From contig NC_088775.1 of the NCBI RefSeq assembly GCF_954871325.1, positions 73,943,561 through 74,007,560 of the forward strand: a stretch of 64,000 nt of DNA, in the 5' to 3' direction. Positions 60,701-64,000 of the stretch are shown here, piece by piece. Numbering within the stretch: position 1 is the first letter of the stretch; the number at the start of each line of letters is the position of its first letter. The notes under the pieces were generated by a model. It saw only the letters and a list, made by a program, of their open reading frames with translations. It did no database searches and was not told the DNA's origin. The translations under genes were made by a program, and so were the position numbers. This DNA comes from Gordionus sp. m RMFG-2023 (taxonomy: Eukaryota > Nematomorpha > Gordioida > Chordodea > Parachordodidae).

Positions 60701-62622
60701 TAGGCCCGATACAAAATATTTTTTATTCGATAGATTATACTATTTTTTCTGATCTCTATTTTTAGAAATATGTTGGAATCCGATCCAAAAAAAGATTACA
60801 GAAAGTTATTAATATTTGTGAAAGAATATTGATAAAATGATTTTAAAAAATGTTAATTTTTTTGTCGAGATCCGAGTTTGTTCAAATAAAAATGGTAAAA
60901 TCAAAGTATGGCCCGACCGAATCTAAGAGAATATCAATCCGAGTTAGACAGGTATGTGTTCATATGGATTGGACAGGTCAGCAAGACTCTAACTAAAAAT
61001 ATAGGCTATTGAAAGAAATATTTTATATTTTATTGATTTTATAGTAACCTGTAATTTTCTGTCTATAAAAGGTTAAGGTTTGAAGCAGGGGATGGAATTG
61101 GTTGAAAAGAGACGCTCGGAACCTCTTTATTGCTTGATTCATCAAAACTTCTTCGATATCTTTGGAACAACACGTAGCATTTGGTGTGGAGAACGTCGAG
61201 CATATTTTAAGTTCAGAAGCTTATGTAAAAAAAGGAAAATTATCACATAATAATTCAGTAAATAATGAGTCATAATCCTATCTCAAAGGTAAAAAATTAA
61301 TTGGATATCTTAAAAAAAATATGATCATAATTTTGGGTAAAAAATATTTATTAAGCTATTTTAAAAATATAAATAACACATGATTTTATTAAAATTTTGT
61401 GAAAGTTTTGAAACATTTTGATTTTTAAATAAAGATTTTGGACATAATCTATAAAAAAAAATGAACTATTTTTTAAGACAAATTAGTTATTAAACTATTT
61501 ATATAAAATATAGCAAGTAATTTTAGGCAAATATAAACTAACACAGATTTTGACAAAAATAAATATGGTTTCTTCGATGTCACTCTAAGTGAAATAGGTT
61601 CGGTTTTACCAGGTTTACAAATTTTAATAATGTATTCGTCGTCGTCAAATTAAAAAAAATATATTTCGAATGCAATCAGCGTTTTATTAATTTTATTTTA
61701 AAAATTACAGGTTTTTAAATGTCTTCATTTTTATTAATATATTTTTTTAGATAATACTCCTCTTCAATCATCATCATTAAACAAGCTTAAGTTATGGATA
61801 CCTCATCAATCTAATAATTCTTGTATTAAACAAGTTATAGGTGGTATTACTTTTTAACTAACGTAAAAGTGGAACGTTAAACCTTTAACACAAGAATAAA
61901 ATTCACAGATGATAATAGATTGGATCCAACCGAAGCAGATCGAAGGCTTACAAAGGGAAGCGCTTCCAAAAAATATCTCCTACAATTCAAAATTTTTACT
62001 CTGCAACATCGACCCATGTTATGAGAATTTATAAGAAAAAAATCTATAGATAGTCGTTAATAAGATCATGATATAAATGTCTAAAATTTACTAGGTTCTC
62101 TATACATACTGAAATACGATTCCGACAAAATCAAAAATAAATGCTATAAATGAATAAAAATGGTTTTACAAATTTGCTAGACCATTACGATAAAAACATG
62201 CATATATAATACTATATTAATATTATCTAAAAGTATTATTAGTTATTATATTTTATAATTGTTGAAACGCACGTTTTTCTGTTAGTTGAAAACCGCTAGA
62301 GGGGAAGAATCATGCAAATTTACCTTTTTTAATATATTTTTTACAAAAGTAATATGTTGAAAAATTCTTTCATTTTTTTTATCATAGTTGAATAAAGGAA
62401 AAGGAATGAAATCTAAAAAAATGGTAACTTACTTGGAGTGAGATCTTTTATTAGAATTTCTTGCCTGGTGCTAATTTTACTTTTATGTGATATGGAGTTC
62501 AATAATTTATTCAAACTTTGACACCTTTGATAACTTTTAGTAACATTTTGGTGAGAAAAATTTTTTGAAGTATAGTTGAATATGACTAATAGCAGATAGA
62601 ATAAATATCTTTTGTCTAACAT
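42704..62622 (-). CDS. Glypican, GPI-anchored heparan sulfate proteoglycan (7 exons, 814 aa)
   Basis: A cell-surface co-receptor core protein that carries glycosaminoglycan chains and modulates growth-factor and morphogen signals. The seven exons join in frame into 815 codons including the stop. A signal peptide (RYLFYLLLVIFNY, 5-17) starts the protein. The joined protein has exactly 14 cysteines outside the tails (34, 70, 80, 81, 206, 308, 318, 321, 363, 367, 374, 442, 514, 527), the number conserved in the family. Family motifs include KICSTF...ATCCS, CAWALTKMYYCQSC, CRGLCGNVARGCLPY and CWDGDLVGRY. Three Ser-Gly sites in acidic context (S667, S711, S720) suit chain attachment. The last exon ends in a hydrophobic stretch (about 792-802), as expected for a GPI signal. 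It is longer than usual (about 550-620) and diverged, so the subfamily is not assignable. Confidence 0.93.
44143..44460. mobile_element. hAT-type MITE, AGGCCC family, copy 2
   Basis: Starts CAGAGACCTTCATGGACC and ends GGCCCGACGTCTTTG. Flanks CTTTGAAT (44135-44142) and ATTTGAAT (44461-44468) agree at 7 of 8 positions. The interior has the same CCCAAGCCC and TTAGGCCC blocks as copy 1. It lies in intron 5 of the glypican gene. Confidence 0.85.
45780..45990. repeat. G+C-rich repeat fragment in glypican intron 4
   Basis: The stretch holding CCCGACCCAACTCTGGGTTG and GGTCGGGGTTTTTGGCCC is far richer in G+C than its surroundings and partly self-complementary, so it is probably a MITE piece. Termini were not identified. 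The plus-strand frame over it is not a gene. Confidence 0.4.
46352..50238. other. Glypican intron 3, no element recognised
   Basis: AT-rich throughout. It contains a run of 12 G at 46891-46902 and a run of 14 C at 48092-48105. Reading frames of up to 139 codons occur (for example minus strand 48457-48876), but they lack similarity and look like chance frames in this base composition. Confidence 0.5.
51930..52142 (+). pseudogene. Tc1/mariner transposase fragment
   Basis: Encodes SDHCIIPTVKLGGGSVMMW followed by ECFGAGATGDIVKIKG and EGYRQIIEDH, the middle of a Tc1-type transposase. The part with the next catalytic Asp and its usual DNDPKHTS motif is absent; the frame ends shortly after. No inverted repeats found. 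It lies in intron 2 of the glypican gene and is more G+C-rich than its surroundings, which fits a foreign origin. Confidence 0.85.
52455..52860. mobile_element. hAT-type MITE, AGGCCC family, copy 3
   Basis: Right end GGCCCATAAATGACTCTG and left AAGAAACCTTCATGGGC are flanked by exact AGACAAAG duplications (52447-52454 and 52861-52868). The interior has GGGCTTGGGCCT and GGGCCGGGCCTTCG. It lies in glypican intron 2. Confidence 0.88.
52869..56064. other. Part of glypican intron 2 without recognised element
   Basis: AT-rich. It contains a run of 15 G at 54664-54678, the longest in the window. The 113-codon minus-strand frame at 54788-55129 has no recognised similarity and overlaps a plus-strand frame, so it is not called. 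Confidence 0.5.
54664..54678. repeat. Poly(G) tract, longest of a dispersed set
   Basis: A run of 15 G in otherwise AT-rich sequence. Similar isolated G or C runs of 9-14 bases occur near 179, 3369, 10868, 13660, 20936, 26991, 35698, 45150, 46891 and 48092. Confidence 0.95.
56065..56401. repeat. Minisatellite of about 35-bp units, split by a MITE
   Basis: Three tandem units of GGTTCTATCGCTTTTTATAA followed by TAAAAAATATTTTAG. The second unit is interrupted by the MITE at 56119-56341, whose duplication CTTTTTAT is part of the unit. Confidence 0.9.
56119..56341. mobile_element. MITE, TAGTGTTGTTAAACGGCTC family, copy 1
   Basis: Inverted repeats of about 55 bp are essentially perfect: the left starts TAGTGTTGTTAAACGGCTCG and runs through CGGCTAACTCAATA; the right is its complement. 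CTTTTTAT is duplicated exactly (56111-56118 and 56342-56349). It has hAT-type features and no coding sequence. Near-identical arms suggest a recent insertion. Confidence 0.93.
57141..57348. mobile_element. MITE, TAGTGTTGTTAAACGGCTC family, copy 2 (older)
   Basis: Ends TAGTATTGTTAAACGGCTCG and GCATTTAACAACATTA. It shares the inner CGGCTAACT and AGCCGTTTTTAAA blocks with copy 1, but with many more differences and no clear target duplication, so it is older. Confidence 0.8.
57979..58751. mobile_element. hAT-type MITE, TAGGGRTGTACCGATA family, copy 2 (uninterrupted)
   Basis: Starts TAGGGGTGTACCCATACC and is flanked by exact AATAAAAC duplications (57971-57978 and 58752-58759). Subterminal GATCCGATCCGATATT repeats are dense. 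It is in opposite orientation to copy 1 at 27871-32669 and preserves the empty sites for both insertions in that copy. Confidence 0.92.
58981..60564 (+). mobile_element. Internally deleted hAT transposon
   Basis: Ends CAGAGTTGTTAAAGTAGC and GCGTTTAACAACTCTG are flanked by exact GTAAATAT duplications (58973-58980 and 60565-60572). Subterminal AGTAGC and GCGCGCTACTTTTT motifs recur. The plus strand holds an acidic N-terminus (from 59276, MSTPMDIQIVESDSDND), a BED-type finger (FICLKCKK, then SYNLKKHLK, about 59445-59518), a fragment at 59572-59751, and the C-terminal dimerisation domain at about 60135-60263 (LPSNASIERLFNKAKLILS, then a stop). Most of the catalytic core is absent. It lies in glypican intron 2. 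Confidence 0.92.
60665..61010. repeat. Possible repeat fragment with GGCCCGA motifs
   Basis: TAGGCCCGATACAAAATATT near the left and TATGGCCCGACCGAATC near the right suggest an old element next to glypican exon 2, but termini are not visible. Confidence 0.3.
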
Positions 62623-63179
62623 TTCGTTAAAAAACTAATAATTGAAAATTTATTATAATATAATTTTAAATATAAAAAAAAATTTTTTTTTAGCATCTCT
62701 CATTATTTATAAAATAAATAATATTTTATGAAGTGAATTATTTATATAAAATATTTTAAATTCCTCATTTCCATATTAATTTATTTTTATATTCAAAATT
62801 TTAAAATATAGACTAGACATCAAAATCATATGAAATTGACGAAAATTGCAATTTCTAAAATGCGATACGGATCTTTTTGGAATAAAAATAATTTTTTATA
62901 GTATAATAAATAAATTATAATAAATTTACATAATAGATCATGCATGAGTTTTAAATTCATTATAATAGTTAATTTATGATAATTTTTTTAAAATTTCTAA
63001 AGAACTAAAAGTGTATTTATATATTTAAATAATTATGTACCCAGGAAATTGTATAAGTTATTGTAACATGTATGATTGTGATTGTGTTGAGCTTTATAAA
63101 TTATATATTGCATCTAATTAAATATAATACCTAGATTGAGATTCATTGATTAAAATGCATTCTGAATTGTCATTTAGTA
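62623..63179 (-). promoter_or_regulatory. Probable 5' flank of the glypican gene
   Basis: AT-rich sequence upstream of the glypican ATG. No TATA box can be told apart from the background. The call is positional only. Confidence 0.3.
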
Positions 63180-63302
63180 CAAATCATCTGGTGCCACTCC
63201 ATTTTGGTTTTCCATATTTTTATAATAAATGGAACTCATTTTTTTAATTTTCATAACTTAATGCATTATATGGGGAAAATTAGCGTAGCACCAGCTGATT
63301 TG
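63180..63302. mobile_element. Tiny Tc1/mariner-like MITE with TA target
   Basis: Inverted ends CAAATCATCTGGTGCCAC and GTAGCACCAGCTGATTTG (16 of 18 paired) enclose 123 bp and are flanked by TA on both sides (63178-63179, 63303-63304). No coding sequence. It lies about 560 bp upstream of the glypican start. Confidence 0.7.
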
Positions 63303-63304
63303 TA

Positions 63305-64000
63305 TTGATACGCATTTAAATGAATGAATCGTCAAGTTTAGATATATATTATTTATTGCACCATGTGTGTGAATAAAGTGAAATGTTTATGGCGAAACCA
63401 AAAACTATTATAAGTGTAAGAATAGTTTTGTTATATAGATTACAATTAAAAAAATTATTAATTATGGAAATAATATTATTGACACCATGTATATTAAAAG
63501 AGTATTATAATAAATTTGACATTGCTTGTTAATTGAATAACTTCGTTGGTTCGAATTTTATAATACAATATGAATTCAACTAAAGAATCTTACAAAAGGA
63601 AATAGGTATCTAATTATATTTAGCCCATGTAAATTTTTAGATAAAAGGGCTTAACAAAGGAGGGTCAATTTAAAGTCCTATTGCCATATTTTGATCTTGA
63701 GAGATTACGTAAGCTGGAGAGATAATCAGGCTCCCACAAAATCAATAGACTTAAGTTACTATAATTCATAAATTCTACAAATTTATATGTAAGAAAAATA
63801 ATACTTTGTTACATAATCGAATTAATTTTTATATGATGCAGAAGCCTTTTTAATAAATATTATAATTTTTCGATCAAAGATTTATACAAGCTTTGCTAAT
63901 ATTCAGAGAATATTTATAATAAATTTTAAACAAGTATTGTTCAAAAAGTGAAATACCAAATCTGGAGTAGTTTCGAATGTCACGTTTACCTAAATATTAG
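63305..64000. other. Unassigned AT-rich sequence at the window end
   Basis: No gene or bounded repeat recognised. Confidence 0.4.

Larger units (their letters stand above)
42704..62622 (-). other. Exon map of the glypican gene
   Basis: Minus-strand exons in transcription order: 62622-62433, 61219-61049, 51188-50239, 46351-46059, 45613-45478, 43686-43128, 42849-42704. All junctions are GT-AG, with phases 1, 1, 0, 2, 0, 1. Exon 1 ends at a perfect GTAAGT donor. Exon 2 holds the KIC and CCS cysteines. Exon 3 holds the central seven cysteines. Exon 4 holds the last three. Exons 5-6 hold the stalk with Ser-Gly sites. Exon 7 holds the GPI tail. Least certain is the exon 6 donor at 43127: reading on instead gives a stop at 43093 and a protein ending FKEYY without any hydrophobic tail. 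The in-frame hydrophobic exon 7 makes splicing the better model. Confidence 0.88.

Overview
The window is a piece of an animal nuclear genome. It is extremely A+T-rich, genes are split by GT-AG introns from 47 bp to almost 10 kb, and one of its two genes is a glypican, a protein family confined to animals. The mix of hAT, piggyBac, FLYWCH-type Mutator and Tc1 relics fits an invertebrate (AT-rich cnidarians including myxozoans, flatworms and some arthropods are all possible). I cannot place it more closely from sequence alone.

Only two host genes are supported, and both can be rebuilt exon by exon with consistent phases. On the + strand, 16896-41920, lies a complete cytosolic threonyl-tRNA synthetase gene: 16 coding exons, 734 residues, with TGS, editing, catalytic and anticodon-binding parts. 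On the - strand, 62622-42704, lies a complete glypican gene: 7 coding exons, 814 residues, with a signal peptide, exactly 14 cysteines, Ser-Gly attachment sites and a hydrophobic GPI-type tail. The two are convergent, with 783 bp between stop codons.

Layout: 1-3.5 kb, a short LTR element without recognisable genes and a duplicated flank. 5.07-10.46 kb, a giant fold-back element whose arms carry GCGAA arrays outside and an inverted satellite built on TGACAATTGTCA inside; a hAT MITE interrupts one arm. 12.0-16.7 kb, a Mutator-like transposase relic, hAT remnants, a second fold-back arm and MITEs. 16.9-41.9 kb, the synthetase gene; its introns hold a deleted hAT, a piggyBac element and a three-deep nest of hAT-type elements. 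42.7-62.6 kb, the glypican gene; its introns hold more MITEs, a Tc1 fragment and another deleted hAT. The rest is A+T-rich sequence in which I see no gene.

Target-site duplications are visible for many elements, so boundaries and order of insertion can be read directly. The window is also dotted with isolated runs of 9-15 G or C. No tRNA, rRNA or CRISPR array was recognised.
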